Shown in pieces: positions 5,299-5,414 of a stretch of 5,414 nt of DNA (position 1 is its first letter; each line of letters opens with the position of its first letter). The translations under genes were made by a program, and so were the position numbers. Source of the DNA: an uncultured Eubacteriales bacterium (GTDB taxonomy: Bacteria; Bacillota; Clostridia; Oscillospirales; CAG-382); the NCBI GenBank assembly GCA_934444645.1, contig CAKSCV010000046.1, positions 1-5,414 of the forward strand, given 5' to 3'. The notes beneath the pieces are model-generated. The model saw nothing but the letters and a program-made list of their open reading frames with translations. It was not told where the DNA came from and searched no databases.

Positions 5299-5414
5299 CG
5301 CACCGATTCAAATCATTGCCGGCGATACCCGACGAAGTTGCAGTTTTCAGCATAGCCGGTTACCTGATGAATGCCGGTTGTTTTCGCAAAAACACCGTAT
5401 CGACCGGCGATTTG
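5299..5414 (+). repeat. Module B, second copy, inverted and cut by the window end
   Basis: This is the reverse complement of 4750-4865 over 116 nt, with 13 substitutions and no net indel. The 45 bases nearest the core (5299-5343) are exact. Differences cluster in the middle of the unit, the hairpin apex region. The copy stops at GCGATTTG, just before the expected rest of the terminal repeat. If it follows the other copy, module A should begin a few bases past the window end. Confidence 0.85.

Overview
The window carries three intact housekeeping genes on the + strand, thrC, murD and proA, set between large non-coding repeats. The protein motifs point to a Firmicutes bacterium of the Clostridia, probably the Oscillospirales/Ruminococcaceae: ThrC begins MNYFSTR, MurD has a clostridial-type C-terminal motif (NSSIDSSPSRT, GGYDKHIPF), and codons are fairly GC-rich and often end in C. 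The species cannot be named from this sequence.

Layout. 1-254 has no gene; it holds a hairpin-rich repeat (module A, about 1-170) and then a short leader with the thrC ribosome binding site. 255-1742 is thrC (threonine synthase), 1767-3230 is murD (UDP-MurNAc-L-Ala:D-Glu ligase) and 3271-4515 is proA (glutamate-5-semialdehyde dehydrogenase). Gaps of 24 and 40 bp, each with a good Shine-Dalgarno sequence and no visible terminator, suggest one transcript. The genes do not share a pathway: threonine synthesis, peptidoglycan precursor synthesis and proline synthesis. 4516-5414 has no credible gene. It holds an inverted copy of module A (about 4571-4740), a quasi-palindromic module B (4745-4865), an AT-richer core (4866-5298) and a second, oppositely oriented module B that runs off the window end (5299-5414).

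The most interesting part is this non-coding architecture. The first 60 bases of the window are an exact reverse complement of 4681-4740, so the operon lies between inverted repeats. Beyond that 60-bp core the two A copies have diverged, yet their hairpin stems are kept, including one compensatory base-pair change. Downstream of proA, the two B copies match over 116 nt with 13 differences. Several short blocks in the core between them also recur in inverted order, some at identical spacing. The whole stretch after proA therefore reads as one large imperfect palindrome, or two head-to-head copies of a repeat of nearly 500 bp, and the right arm is cut by the window end. Open frames crossing these repeats look accidental. 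No rRNA, tRNA, CRISPR array, riboswitch, T-box or transposase gene was recognised.
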